Source of the DNA: Burkholderiales bacterium UBA2463 | GTDB lineage: Bacteria > Pseudomonadota > Gammaproteobacteria > Burkholderiales > Burkholderiaceae_A | Direction of reading: 5' to 3' | DNA length: 23,711 bases | Assembly: GCA_002342295.1 (NCBI GenBank) | Contig: DDPR01000003.1 | Coordinates: 1 to 23,711, forward strand | Shown here: piece after piece, positions 14,737 to 23,433 of the stretch | Layout: each line of letters opens with the position of its first letter | Numbering within the stretch: the stretch's first letter is position 1 | Program-made: the position numbers and the translations under genes | Notes under the pieces: generated by a model | The model's input: the letters and a program-made list of their open reading frames with translations, nothing else | What the model was told of the DNA's origin: nothing | The model's database searches: none

Positions 14737-16694
14737 GAGGGCAGCGCGTTCCGAACGAGTGGGGCAAACCACCAGAGCAGCAGAGCCACCCCGAGAATCA
14801 TGGCCACGGCGTAGTGATAGAGGAATCCTGTCTGGCCTAGGCGCAGGAGCGATGCCACCCCAGCCACCGCTCTTGCGGATCCGTTTACAAAGAAGCCATC
14901 GATCAGCGTCTGATCCCCTCGCTGCCACAGACCACGGCCGACCGCCCTCGCGCCGCCCGCAAAGAACCACTCGTTTAAGCGGTCAAGGTAGTACTTCTGA
15001 TCGAGAATCCGATGCAGAACTGAGAATGCCGAACGGATACGACCGGGCACCGACGGCACAACAATATAGAGCACAAAGGCCAAGACGACGCCGCTCAGAG
15101 CGAGCCAGAACGGCATGGTCTGAACGCTGTGGAGGCCCAGGGCGAGCGCACCGTGAAAGTGTTCCGCGAGGTGAGTCATAGCCGCGTGCTGAGGATTCAC
15201 CACAATCGCTGAAGAAAAGAAGTTGCCAAAGAGGAAGGGCTGAATCACAAGCCCTCCCAAGGCCACTGAAGGCACGGCGAGCGCAAGCAGAGGAGCAGTG
15301 ACAACCCAGGGAGACTCGTGTGGTTCGTGATCAGCGTCGTAACGGGGCTTGCCGTGAAAGACGAGGAAGAAGAGTCGGAAGCTATAAAAGGCGGTGATAA
15401 ATACGCCAATCAACAGCATGGTGTGCACGGTCTGGGCGACGCCCAAAGACGACGACCCCACCGCCTCGATGATCATGTCTTTGGAATAGAAACCTGAGAA
15501 GAACGGAGCACCGATAAGAGCGAGTGACCCAAGCAGGGAGACGGCATAGGTGAGAGGCATCTTGCGCCACAGGCCGCCCATGCGCCTCATGTCTTGCTCA
15601 TGGTGCATGCCCATGATCACCGAACCTGCGGCGAGGAAGAGCAGCGCCTTGAAAAAGGCATGAGTCACAAGATGAAAGATTGCGACGGAGTAGGCCGAGG
15701 CACCCAGCGCGACGGTCATATATCCAAGTTGAGAGAGCGTGGAGTACGCCACAACGCGCTTGATGTCGTTTTGAACAACGCCCAAAAGACCCATAAAGAG
15801 CGCCGTGATGGAGCCAACGACCATGACAAAGGTGAGTGCGCTCTCGGAGAGTTCAAAGAGGGGTGACATGCGAGCCACCATAAAGATGCCGGCGGTGACC
15901 ATGGTGGCCGCATGAATGAGTGCCGAGATGGGGGTGGGGCCCTCCATCGAGTCGGGCAGCCACACGTGCAGAGGAAACTGTGCCGACTTTCCCATTGCGC
16001 CAATGAATAGACAGATACAGGCCAGCGACAGGAAGGACACCGAGACGCCCGGATAGAGCTCTATGGACCTGCTCGCCAGGGCGGGACCCATCTGAAAGGC
16101 CACACCAAAATCAAGGCTTGAGGTGGCAGACATCAACAGTCCGATGCCGAGGATGAAGCCAAAGTCTCCGACCCGATTCACCAAGAACGCCTTCATATTT
16201 GCGTAGATGGCCGTCGGCCGCTTGAACCAGAAACCAATGAGCAGGTAAGACACCAGCCCTACAGCCTCCCAGCCAAAAAAGAGCTGAAGAAAGTTGTTGC
16301 TCATTACAAGCATGAGCATGCTGAAGGTAAACAGAGAGATGTAACTGAAGAAGCGTTGGTAGCCATCGTCTTCTTCCATGTATCCAATGGTGTAAACGTG
16401 AACCACTAGCGAGACAAAGGTCACGACGACCATCATGGTGGCCGACAGGCTGTCAATGAGAAAGCCCACCTGCATGACGAGCCCACCTACTGTGGCCCAG
16501 GTATAGACCGGCCCGTTGAACAGGCGTCCGTCCAACACATCGAGCAGGATCACAACGGATGAGACAAACGAGATCGCAACGCCCAGAATGGTCACGCGAT
16601 GACTGCCCTTGCGTCCAATGCTTTGCCCGAATAGGCCAGCAATAATCGCCCCAGCGAGAGGGGCGAGCGCTGCCAAGAGGTAGAGGTTCATCAT
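14733..16694 (-). CDS. nuoL: NADH-quinone oxidoreductase subunit L
   Basis: NuoL is the distal antiporter-like subunit of complex I, with the long lateral helix along the membrane arm at its C-terminus. At 653 residues it has the usual length. E143 lies in GWEAVGLVSYLLIGFW, and K236 in GAMGKSAQFPLHVWLPDSM, followed by EGPTPISALIHAATMVTAG. The membrane-spanning pattern continues to the C-terminus. The ATG at 16694 (a second ATG at 16691) is 3 bases after the nuoK stop, with GAGGGG upstream as Shine-Dalgarno. It overlaps nuoM by 4 bases. Confidence 0.97.
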   Translation of the reverse strand: MMNLYLLAALAPLAGAIIAGLFGQSIGRKGSHRVTILGVAISFVSSVVILLDVLDGRLFNGPVYTWATVGGLVMQVGFLIDSLSATMMVVVTFVSLVVHVYTIGYMEEDDGYQRFFSYISLFTFSMLMLVMSNNFLQLFFGWEAVGLVSYLLIGFWFKRPTAIYANMKAFLVNRVGDFGFILGIGLLMSATSSLDFGVAFQMGPALASRSIELYPGVSVSFLSLACICLFIGAMGKSAQFPLHVWLPDSMEGPTPISALIHAATMVTAGIFMVARMSPLFELSESALTFVMVVGSITALFMGLLGVVQNDIKRVVAYSTLSQLGYMTVALGASAYSVAIFHLVTHAFFKALLFLAAGSVIMGMHHEQDMRRMGGLWRKMPLTYAVSLLGSLALIGAPFFSGFYSKDMIIEAVGSSSLGVAQTVHTMLLIGVFITAFYSFRLFFLVFHGKPRYDADHEPHESPWVVTAPLLALAVPSVALGGLVIQPFLFGNFFSSAIVVNPQHAAMTHLAEHFHGALALGLHSVQTMPFWLALSGVVLAFVLYIVVPSVPGRIRSAFSVLHRILDQKYYLDRLNEWFFAGGARAVGRGLWQRGDQTLIDGFFVNGSARAVAGVASLLRLGQTGFLYHYAVAMILGVALLLWWFAPLVRNALPS

Positions 16695-16697
16695 CGG

Positions 16698-17000
16698 TCA
16701 GCCCCTCAGACCATCGAGCTTCTCAACCTCGACCGTCTTCAGAGTTCTAAAGAGAACAACCAAAATGGCCAGTCCGATTGCCGCCTCTGCAGCGGCGACC
16801 GTGAGGATGAAAAAGACAAATATCTGGCCCTCGGCATTTCCGAGGAAGTGAGAGAAGGCGACAAAATTTAAGTTCACTGCGAGCAGCATGAGCTCAATCG
16901 CCATGAGCAGAATGATGAGGTTCTTTCGATTCATAAAGATACCCACCACACCCAGCGTGAAGAGGATGGCGCCAACCAAAAGATAGGCAGAGAGGGTCAT
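16698..17000 (-). CDS. nuoK: NADH-quinone oxidoreductase subunit K
   Basis: NuoK is a small three-helix subunit of complex I, 100 residues, exactly the family length. The two conserved membrane glutamates known to matter for coupling in E. coli are present at the same numbers: E36 in MAIELMLLAVNLNF and E72 in TVAAAEAAIGLAI. The ATG overlaps the nuoJ TGA by 4 bases (ATGA), so translation is probably coupled to nuoJ. Confidence 0.97.
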   Translation of the reverse strand: MTLSAYLLVGAILFTLGVVGIFMNRKNLIILLMAIELMLLAVNLNFVAFSHFLGNAEGQIFVFFILTVAAAEAAIGLAILVVLFRTLKTVEVEKLDGLRG

Positions 17001-17590
17001 GCCCGATCACCCTTCTTGAACGACACCATTCGAAGCCGATCCCTTGCACGAACCCTCACCTGCTCACCAACGTTCTGGTGACGAGAATCCTTGCGATGAC
17101 GAAGCGTCAAGGCGATCGCCGCCACCATGGCCACGAGCAGGATCACGGCCGCAAGCAGAAACGGATAGACGTACTGGGTGTAGAGAACCATGCCCAGCAC
17201 TTGAGTGTTGCTGAGCGTGTTGTTGGCAGCAGGCGCCGGAGCGACCTGGAAACTACGAAGAACGATTGCGCCCATCTCAAACAGGATGAGCACGCCCACA
17301 GGCAGCGCGACCTTGAGGTTGGACCAGAATCCCTGACGAAGACGCTCTAGGTCGAAGTCAATCATCATGACCACGAACAAAAACAAGACCATGACCGCGC
17401 CAACGTAGACGAGCACCAGCGTGATGGCGAGAAACTCCGCACGAAGCAAGAGCCACAGCGATGCTGCACTGAAAAAGGTGAGGACGAGAAACAGCGCAGA
17501 ATGCACCGGGTTTCGACTGCTAATGACCCGAGCGGCTGCAAACAGAAGGACCGCAGAAAAGGCGAAGAAAAAAGCGGTGGTGTAGTCCAT
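16997..17590 (-). CDS. nuoJ: NADH-quinone oxidoreductase subunit J
   Basis: NuoJ is a membrane subunit that contacts NuoH, NuoK and NuoA in complex I. The 197-residue protein shows five hydrophobic stretches and the conserved block VLVYVGAVMVLFLFVVMMID (about residues 59-78), with NPVHSALFLVLTFFS near residue 27. The tail is basic (RVRARDRLRM). The ATG is 6 bases after the nuoI stop, and the 3' end overlaps nuoK. Confidence 0.96.
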   Translation of the reverse strand: MDYTTAFFFAFSAVLLFAAARVISSRNPVHSALFLVLTFFSAASLWLLLRAEFLAITLVLVYVGAVMVLFLFVVMMIDFDLERLRQGFWSNLKVALPVGVLILFEMGAIVLRSFQVAPAPAANNTLSNTQVLGMVLYTQYVYPFLLAAVILLVAMVAAIALTLRHRKDSRHQNVGEQVRVRARDRLRMVSFKKGDRA

Positions 17591-17596
17591 AACGGT

Positions 17597-18085
17597 TTAA
17601 CGGTAGCGCGCGTCGGCCTCTCTGGCCTTCGCAATCTCGGGTTCGTATCGATCACCGACGGCGAGCAGCATCTCTTTCGTGAAGTAGAGGTCGCCTCGCT
17701 TTTCGCCGTGGTACTCATGAATGTTGGTTTCTACGATGGAGTCGACAGGACAACTCTCCTCGCAGAAGCCACAGAAAATGCATTTTGTGAGATCGATGTC
17801 GTAACGAGTGGTGCGACGGGTACCATCTTCGCGGACCGCGCTCTCAATCGTGATGGCCTTTGCAGGACAGACAGCCTCGCAGAGCTTGCATGCAATGCAG
17901 CGTTCTTCACCGTTCGGGTAGCGCCTTAAGGCGTGCAGTCCACGAAAGCGTGGCGACTGCGGCGTTTTCTCCTCGGGGTACTGGAGCGTCGTTTTTCGAC
18001 GAAAGAGGTTTTTCGCGGTGACACCAAGACCCGCGAGCATTTCGACGAGCAGGAAGCTCTTGATGTAGTGGCCAATCGCAGACAT
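17597..18085 (-). CDS. nuoI: NADH-quinone oxidoreductase subunit I (2x[4Fe-4S])
   Basis: NuoI is the ferredoxin-like subunit that carries clusters N6a and N6b and links the hydrophilic arm to the quinone site. In the 162-residue chain, two CxxCxxCxxxCP motifs are visible: C63, C66, C69, C73 and C102, C105, C108, C112, so each cluster draws the final ligand from the other motif. An amphipathic N-terminal segment (FLLVEMLAGLGVTAKNLF) fits attachment to the membrane arm. The ATG is 10 bases after the nuoH stop. Confidence 0.97.
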   Translation of the reverse strand: MSAIGHYIKSFLLVEMLAGLGVTAKNLFRRKTTLQYPEEKTPQSPRFRGLHALRRYPNGEERCIACKLCEAVCPAKAITIESAVREDGTRRTTRYDIDLTKCIFCGFCEESCPVDSIVETNIHEYHGEKRGDLYFTKEMLLAVGDRYEPEIAKAREADARYR

Positions 18086-18095
18086 GGGAGTCCCC

Positions 18096-19163
18096 TTACT
18101 TCCAGATAGTCCAGGGCGTCTGCATCCAGACGCCTACGACCACGATCCAGACAAGCGTGACGGGAATAAAGATCTTCCAGCCCAGACGCATGATCTGGTC
18201 GTATCGGTAACGGGGAAAGGAGGCCCTGAGCCAGATAAAGCAGCTCACAATAAAAAAGGTTTTGAGCCCGAGCCAGATCCAGCCCGGCACAAAATCGAGA
18301 GCAGCAATGGGTGCAATCCATCCACCCAGAAACATGATGGCCGCAAGAGCAGAGAGCAAAATCATGTTGGCGTACTCGGCCAGAAAGAAGATGGCAAAGG
18401 CCATGCCGGAGTACTCCACCATGTGGCCCGCCACAATCTCGCTCTCTCCTTCGACGACATCGAAGGGGTGTCGATTCGTCTCAGCCACTGAAGATACGAA
18501 ATAGACGACAAAGACAGGTAGCAGTGGGAGCCAATTCCAAGACAAGAAAGAGAGCCCCATCTGGGCGAACTCTCCCCGACCCTGCTGGGCAACGATGTCG
18601 ATAAGGTTGAGACTTCCGGACACCATTAGAACCACGACCATCGCAAAACCAATGGCTAACTCATAGGACACCATCTGCGCGGAGGCACGCATCGCAGCAA
18701 GGAAGGCGTACTTAGAATTGGAGGCCCATCCCGCCAGAATGACTCCGTAGACCTCGAGCGACGTGATAGCCAGGAGAAAGAGAAGGCCAGCGTTGATGTC
18801 GGCCAAGATGGTCTCTGGACCAAATGGCATCACGGCCCACGCCGACAGCGCGGGCATGATCGTCATGATGGGCGCCAGCACGTAGAGGCCTTTGTTGGCC
18901 GCCGACGGGACGATGATCTCTTTGGTGAGAAGCTTCAGCGCATCCGCAATGGGCTGCAGGAGCCCCAGGGGGCCGACTCGGTTCGGGCCCATACGAGCAT
19001 GCATCCAACCAATGAGCTTTCTCTCCCACAGCGTGAGGTAGGCCACGCCGGCAAGCAGGGGCAGGACCACACAGAGGATCTGCGCGAGAACGAAAACAAC
19101 GGGCCAGGCTGGGCCGAAGAGCCCCTGCCCCGTTTGCTCAATGATGGGAAGCAGATCGTCCAA
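18096..19163 (-). CDS. nuoH: NADH-quinone oxidoreductase subunit H
   Basis: NuoH forms the quinone chamber at the junction of the two arms of complex I. The 355-residue, multi-helix protein shows WERKLIGWMHARMGPNRVGP (about residues 46-65) and LLQPIADALKLLTKE (68-82), and later a loop with ETNRHPFDVVEGESEIV, all family hallmarks. The start appears to be TTG at 19163, two bases after the nuoG stop, with no ATG or GTG in the preceding or immediately following in-frame sequence. Only a weak Shine-Dalgarno is seen, so coupling to termination of nuoG is probable. Confidence 0.95.
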   Translation of the reverse strand: MDDLLPIIEQTGQGLFGPAWPVVFVLAQILCVVLPLLAGVAYLTLWERKLIGWMHARMGPNRVGPLGLLQPIADALKLLTKEIIVPSAANKGLYVLAPIMTIMPALSAWAVMPFGPETILADINAGLLFLLAITSLEVYGVILAGWASNSKYAFLAAMRASAQMVSYELAIGFAMVVVLMVSGSLNLIDIVAQQGRGEFAQMGLSFLSWNWLPLLPVFVVYFVSSVAETNRHPFDVVEGESEIVAGHMVEYSGMAFAIFFLAEYANMILLSALAAIMFLGGWIAPIAALDFVPGWIWLGLKTFFIVSCFIWLRASFPRYRYDQIMRLGWKIFIPVTLVWIVVVGVWMQTPWTIWK

Positions 19164-19165
19164 AC

Positions 19166-21565
19166 TTAACTCGCGCGCGTATGCGGCACCACCTCAATGC
19201 GGCCGCTCCGACGATTGATGTGTGCGAAGTCGGGGTGTCCGGCGGCAAACCGAGCAACCCCACGGGCAAGCGCAGGGTCGGACTCAACGACGACATGCGC
19301 CTCCGACTTCCCGTGACGAACCAAGACGGGCATTCCGTCGGCGAGGCCCCTCTCGCGAAGGTCCTCGGGGTGCAGGCAGACGCGTGGGGCTGCAGACTGA
19401 CTGGTCTCCCTCAGCGCATGCGCCCGACGCACGATGGGGTCCGTGAGATAAATAGGGGCATCACCAAGGCGCTCAAGGCCGAGTGATGGGCTGACAGCCA
19501 CGGCCTGGGCAAGGGCGGCATCAGACCCCGCCTGAGGCGCCACGCGGAAGGACAACCCTGGCAGACGCTCCGCACCCACCGCCTGCGGCAACAAACTCTT
19601 TAAGACGGCCTCGGACGAATCGAAATCGAACTCGGGAATGTCGAGAAGATTGCCAAGCACCCGCAGCACCTTCCAGCCGGGTCTCACCTGGCCGGGTGCA
19701 CTAACGGCGGCCTGGAACGATTGAAGCCGCCCACCCAGGTTGACGAAACTGCCAGAGGTCTCACTGAAGGGAGCGATGGGCAGCATGATCGTGGCGACGT
19801 CGGAGACTGCAGACTTGTAGGCCGTAAGCGCCACCACACCAAGGCCAGAATTCGCCGCCGCCTGCAGCGTCTCGATCGCTCTGGGACCATCGGCCAGATC
19901 GAGGCCCGGCTCAAGGTGGACCAAAACGAAGGCGGCTGCACTGTCAGCGAACATCTCGAAGGCGTTGTAGCCGCTTGCTTTGGGATGAGCCCCGGCCACG
20001 TAGCCTCCCACGCCATTGGCGCCGGACGGGAGGAACCCCAGACGAATCTCGAGCATCTCGCAGAGCGCCTGAAGGCGTGAAAGGAGGTGAGTGGCTTGCG
20101 GGTGGTGAATGACACCCGCGCCAACGAGAATTGCGGCCTTGCTCGCCCCAGAGGGCGCACTTGCTAGAGAGGCCACAACAGCGCGCGCATCCGCAGAGGG
20201 CTCAACTCGTGAGACGCCGGTGGGCATCGGCCGTTTGCTCTGGTCGGCCGCTGCAGACAGCAGCTCCGCAATCTGTCTCGCCCAGTCAGATGGCGCCGCT
20301 ACCATCGTGGCCTTCAATGGCATCAGCAAGTCATCCGCCAGAGCATGAAGGGTCGATACCTCTGCGCCCTTGCGCACAGCCTGACGAAGTCTCTGTGCAA
20401 GAAGGGGGAGCTCTGCTCTCAACATGCTTCCCACGAGGAAGACCCGCTCGAGGCTGGACACATCTTCCACGGGCATCCCAAGGTTGGGAGTTCCCGAGAG
20501 GTCAGCATCGAACTTCGGCTGCGACAGGCCAGGACGGAAATCGACGGAGTCGCTGTTCAACCCTCGCGTCAGCCTTGCCAGAAGGGTGAGTTCTTCGAGG
20601 GTGCTCATGGGCGAGGCCATGGATCGAACCCGATTCGGTCCTCGCGATGCAGCCTGACGGAGCAGATCGGCCGCCTTGGCCAGCGCCGTGGGCCAGTCGG
20701 TCTCGCGCCACTCTCCGCGGGGCTCACGAACCATGGGTACCGTGAGCCGATCCTCGCTCGTGAGACCCTCATAGCTGAATCGATCCCGATCAGAGATCCA
20801 GCACTCGTTGACCTGCTCATTTTCGAGGGGAACGACTCTCAAAACTCGACCTGCCTTTGCCTGCAGGACGATATTTGCGCCTAATGCGTCGTGAGGACTG
20901 ATGGAGCGGCGGCGGGCCAGTTCCCAGGTGCGCGCCTGATACCGAAAGGGCTTACTCGTGAGAGCACCCACAGGGCATACGTCAATCATATTTCCGGAGA
21001 GTTCGCTCTCAATGGCGTGCCCCACGAAAGACATGATCTCGGAGTGCTCGCCACGCCCAGCCATTCCGAGTTCCATGACGCCGGCGATTTCTTGGCCGAA
21101 ACGAACACATCGAGTGCAGTGAATACAACGCGACATCTCTTGGGCTGATATGAGGGGCCCCATCGGTTTGTGAAAGACGACGCGCTTTTCTTCGTGATAG
21201 CGCGAGGCGGAGGGTCCATAACCCACCGCGAGGTCTTGCAGTTGACATTCGCCGCCCTGATCGCAGATGGGACAGTCCAGAGGGTGGTTGATGAGCAAGA
21301 ACTCCATGACCCCTTTTTGGGCCATCTTGGCCTTGGGCGAAGCGGTCTGGACCTTCATTCCCGCGGAGACAGGCGTGGCGCAAGCGGGGAGCGGCTTGGG
21401 CGCCTTCTCAACATCCACAAGGCACATCCGACAGTTGGCCGCAATCGAGAGTTTCTTGTGATAACAGAAGTGAGGAACGTACAGCCCGAGCTTGGCCGCC
21501 GCATCCATCACCATGCTGCCGGGCGGCACCTCAACCTTTTGGCCGTCAATCTCGAGTTCAATCAT
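19166..21565 (-). CDS. nuoG: NADH-quinone oxidoreductase subunit G
   Basis: NuoG is the large iron-sulfur subunit of the NADH module. In the 799-residue protein the [2Fe-2S] ligands N1b are C34, C45, C48, C62. The His-liganded N5 set is H94, C98, C101, C107, and N4 is C147, C150, C153, C197. The molybdopterin-oxidoreductase-like remainder follows. The extra N7 cluster of E. coli NuoG is absent: the CxxCxxxC part is missing and only one cysteine (C255) remains in that region. ATG at 21565 is chosen because MIELEIDGQKVEV is the family N-terminus; it overlaps nuoF by 8 bases. An upstream in-frame ATG at 21634 lies inside nuoF and is unlikely. Confidence 0.96.
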   Translation of the reverse strand: MIELEIDGQKVEVPPGSMVMDAAAKLGLYVPHFCYHKKLSIAANCRMCLVDVEKAPKPLPACATPVSAGMKVQTASPKAKMAQKGVMEFLLINHPLDCPICDQGGECQLQDLAVGYGPSASRYHEEKRVVFHKPMGPLISAQEMSRCIHCTRCVRFGQEIAGVMELGMAGRGEHSEIMSFVGHAIESELSGNMIDVCPVGALTSKPFRYQARTWELARRRSISPHDALGANIVLQAKAGRVLRVVPLENEQVNECWISDRDRFSYEGLTSEDRLTVPMVREPRGEWRETDWPTALAKAADLLRQAASRGPNRVRSMASPMSTLEELTLLARLTRGLNSDSVDFRPGLSQPKFDADLSGTPNLGMPVEDVSSLERVFLVGSMLRAELPLLAQRLRQAVRKGAEVSTLHALADDLLMPLKATMVAAPSDWARQIAELLSAAADQSKRPMPTGVSRVEPSADARAVVASLASAPSGASKAAILVGAGVIHHPQATHLLSRLQALCEMLEIRLGFLPSGANGVGGYVAGAHPKASGYNAFEMFADSAAAFVLVHLEPGLDLADGPRAIETLQAAANSGLGVVALTAYKSAVSDVATIMLPIAPFSETSGSFVNLGGRLQSFQAAVSAPGQVRPGWKVLRVLGNLLDIPEFDFDSSEAVLKSLLPQAVGAERLPGLSFRVAPQAGSDAALAQAVAVSPSLGLERLGDAPIYLTDPIVRRAHALRETSQSAAPRVCLHPEDLRERGLADGMPVLVRHGKSEAHVVVESDPALARGVARFAAGHPDFAHINRRSGRIEVVPHTRAS

Positions 21566-22889
21566 GGGGCACCAAACAGGTCTTATGGGTAATGTGGTGC
21601 TCGAACTCGGATCGAAACTGCTTGATAAACGCACGCACGGGCATGGCCGCTGCGTCGCCTAGCGCGCAGATGGTTCGGCCCTGAATATTGTCGGCGACTC
21701 GATTCAGTTGGTCGAGGTCTTCCATCGTTCCATGACCCTCCTCAAGTCGCTTGACCATGCGCCACAACCAGCCGGTGCCCTCTCGGCAGGGCGTACATTG
21801 GCCACAAGACTCCTCGTGATAGAAGTACGAGAGCCTCAGAAGACAGCGGACCATGCAGCGGGACTCATCCATCACGATGACCGCGCCCGAACCCAACATG
21901 GACCCCGCCTTGGCAATCGAGTCATAGTCCATGTCCGTTGCCATCATCACATCGGCGGGAAGCACGGGCATGGATGAACCGCCGGGGATCACGGCCTTCA
22001 GTCTGCGTCCCTCCCGCACTCCACCGGCCAATTCCAGTAACTTTGCAAATGGAGTGCCCAAGGGAACCTCGTAATTGCCGGGCCGCTCCACGTCCCCCGA
22101 GACGGAGAAGATCTTCGTCCCTCCGTTGTTGGGCTTGCCCACTTCGAGATAGGCGGCACCGCCATTTCGAATAATCCACGGTGTCGCGGCAAACGTCTCC
22201 GTGTTGTTGATGGTGGTTGGCTTTCCATACAGGCCGTAGCTCGCGGGAAAGGGTGGCTTGAAACGCGGCTGACCCTTTTTTCCCTCGAGGGACTCAAGAA
22301 GGGCTGTCTCCTCGCCGCAGATATAGGCGCCATAGCCTTGGTGGGCATGCAACTCGAAATGAAAGCTCGAGCCCAGAATGCTTCGACCGAGATAGCCAGC
22401 TGCACGGGCCTCTTCAAGAGCCTCTTCAAAGCGCTCATAGGTCTCGAAAATCTCACCGTGGATGTAGTTGTAGCCAACGGAGATACCCATGGCGTAGGCG
22501 GCGATGGCCATTCCCTCGATGACGATATGCGGGTTGTAGCGAAGGATGTCTCGATCTTTAAAGGTGCCCGGCTCACCCTCATCGGAGTTGCAGACCAGAT
22601 ACTTCTGAATGGGCAACTTGGCTGGCATGAAGCTCCACTTCAAGCCCGTGGGGAAGCCCGCTCCACCGCGTCCCCGAAGCAGCGACGCCTTGACCTCCGC
22701 AATAACTTCTTCCGGCGTCATCCCCGGACCACCATCGACACCCAGAATCTTTTTGAGCGCCTTATAGCCATCGCGAGCCTCGTAGTCCTTCAGGCGCCAA
22801 CCATCAGGCGTCAGCCCAGCCAGTATCTGCGGGGAAATATGGCGGCCATGAAAGCAGGTGTCGATCAATGGAATATCAGGTGCGCCCAT
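21558..22889 (-). CDS. nuoF: NADH-quinone oxidoreductase subunit F (FMN, [4Fe-4S])
   Basis: NuoF binds NADH and FMN and holds cluster N3, the entry point of electrons. In the 443-residue chain, LRGRGGAGFPTGLKW (about 71-85) contributes to the FMN/NADH site, and GYGAYICGEETALLES (185-200) is the second signature. N3 ligands are C362, C365, C368 and C408. The ATG at 22889 has a strong GGGGAGGG Shine-Dalgarno at 5-base spacing and lies inside the last codons of nuoE (14-base overlap). The longer frame to 22946 is not needed. Confidence 0.97.
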   Translation of the reverse strand: MGAPDIPLIDTCFHGRHISPQILAGLTPDGWRLKDYEARDGYKALKKILGVDGGPGMTPEEVIAEVKASLLRGRGGAGFPTGLKWSFMPAKLPIQKYLVCNSDEGEPGTFKDRDILRYNPHIVIEGMAIAAYAMGISVGYNYIHGEIFETYERFEEALEEARAAGYLGRSILGSSFHFELHAHQGYGAYICGEETALLESLEGKKGQPRFKPPFPASYGLYGKPTTINNTETFAATPWIIRNGGAAYLEVGKPNNGGTKIFSVSGDVERPGNYEVPLGTPFAKLLELAGGVREGRRLKAVIPGGSSMPVLPADVMMATDMDYDSIAKAGSMLGSGAVIVMDESRCMVRCLLRLSYFYHEESCGQCTPCREGTGWLWRMVKRLEEGHGTMEDLDQLNRVADNIQGRTICALGDAAAMPVRAFIKQFRSEFEHHITHKTCLVPHD

Positions 22890-23433
22890 GCTGACCCTCC
22901 CCTGGTTGCGCCGCGGCCTCGGCACGCAACTCGTCAAGTAAGACATCGATGCGGTTGTTTGACATGAAACTGCACATACGGTGGTTGTTTACAAGCAGCA
23001 CGGGGGAATCGCCGCACGCCCCCATGCACTCCCCCTCTTTGAGGGTGAAGAGGCCGTCATCCGTGGTCTCATTGAAAGAGATTCCCAGCTTGGCCTGAAT
23101 GTAGTGGGCCGCGTGATTGCCGCTCCGAAGGGCACAAGGCAGGTTCGTGCAGACCGTTAACTTGAAGCGTCCGACGGGTTCGAGGTCGTACATGTTGTAG
23201 AAGGTTGCGACCTCGTGAACCGCAATAGGCGGCATCTGCAAATAGGCCGCCACCTCTGCCTCTGCCTCCGGAGAGACCCAACCAAGCTCTCGCTGAGCAA
23301 TACGAAGTGCGGACATCACGGCCGACTGTTTCTGGTCAGCGGGGTATTTCGCCAGTTCACGGTCGATCAGCCTGAAGGCCTCATCGGACAGCACCCGGGC
23401 AGGCGCTTCAGACAGCGAGAACTGCGTGCTCAT
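22876..23433 (-). CDS. nuoE: NADH-quinone oxidoreductase subunit E ([2Fe-2S])
   Basis: NuoE is the thioredoxin-like [2Fe-2S] subunit (N1a) of the NADH module. Of its 185 residues, the ligands are C95 and C100 in TVCTNLPC, and C136 and C140 in ECMGACGDSP. The HEVATFYNMY segment (73-82) is typical. Length fits, with a short tail after residue 165. The ATG at 23433 overlaps the nuoD TGA as ATGA. The stop lies inside the nuoF start region. Confidence 0.97.
   Translation of the reverse strand: MSTQFSLSEAPARVLSDEAFRLIDRELAKYPADQKQSAVMSALRIAQRELGWVSPEAEAEVAAYLQMPPIAVHEVATFYNMYDLEPVGRFKLTVCTNLPCALRSGNHAAHYIQAKLGISFNETTDDGLFTLKEGECMGACGDSPVLLVNNHRMCSFMSNNRIDVLLDELRAEAAAQPGEGQHGRT
22895..22902 (-). 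promoter_or_regulatory. Shine-Dalgarno of nuoF inside nuoE
   Basis: GGGGAGGG on the minus strand lies 5 bases before ATG at 22889, within the 3' end of nuoE. It decides this start over the in-frame ATG at 22946 and supports independent reinitiation for nuoF. Confidence 0.7.

Noticed and set aside
14737..14970. N-terminal extension of NuoM to 14970
   Set aside because: The added residues are hydrophilic and lie inside nuoL; the family N-terminus begins at 14736.
14561..15181. 206-codon open frame on the plus strand
   Set aside because: Antisense to nuoL and nuoM; the arginine- and serine-rich product is typical of a shadow frame.
22338..22967. 209-codon open frame on the plus strand
   Set aside because: Antisense shadow of nuoF and nuoE.
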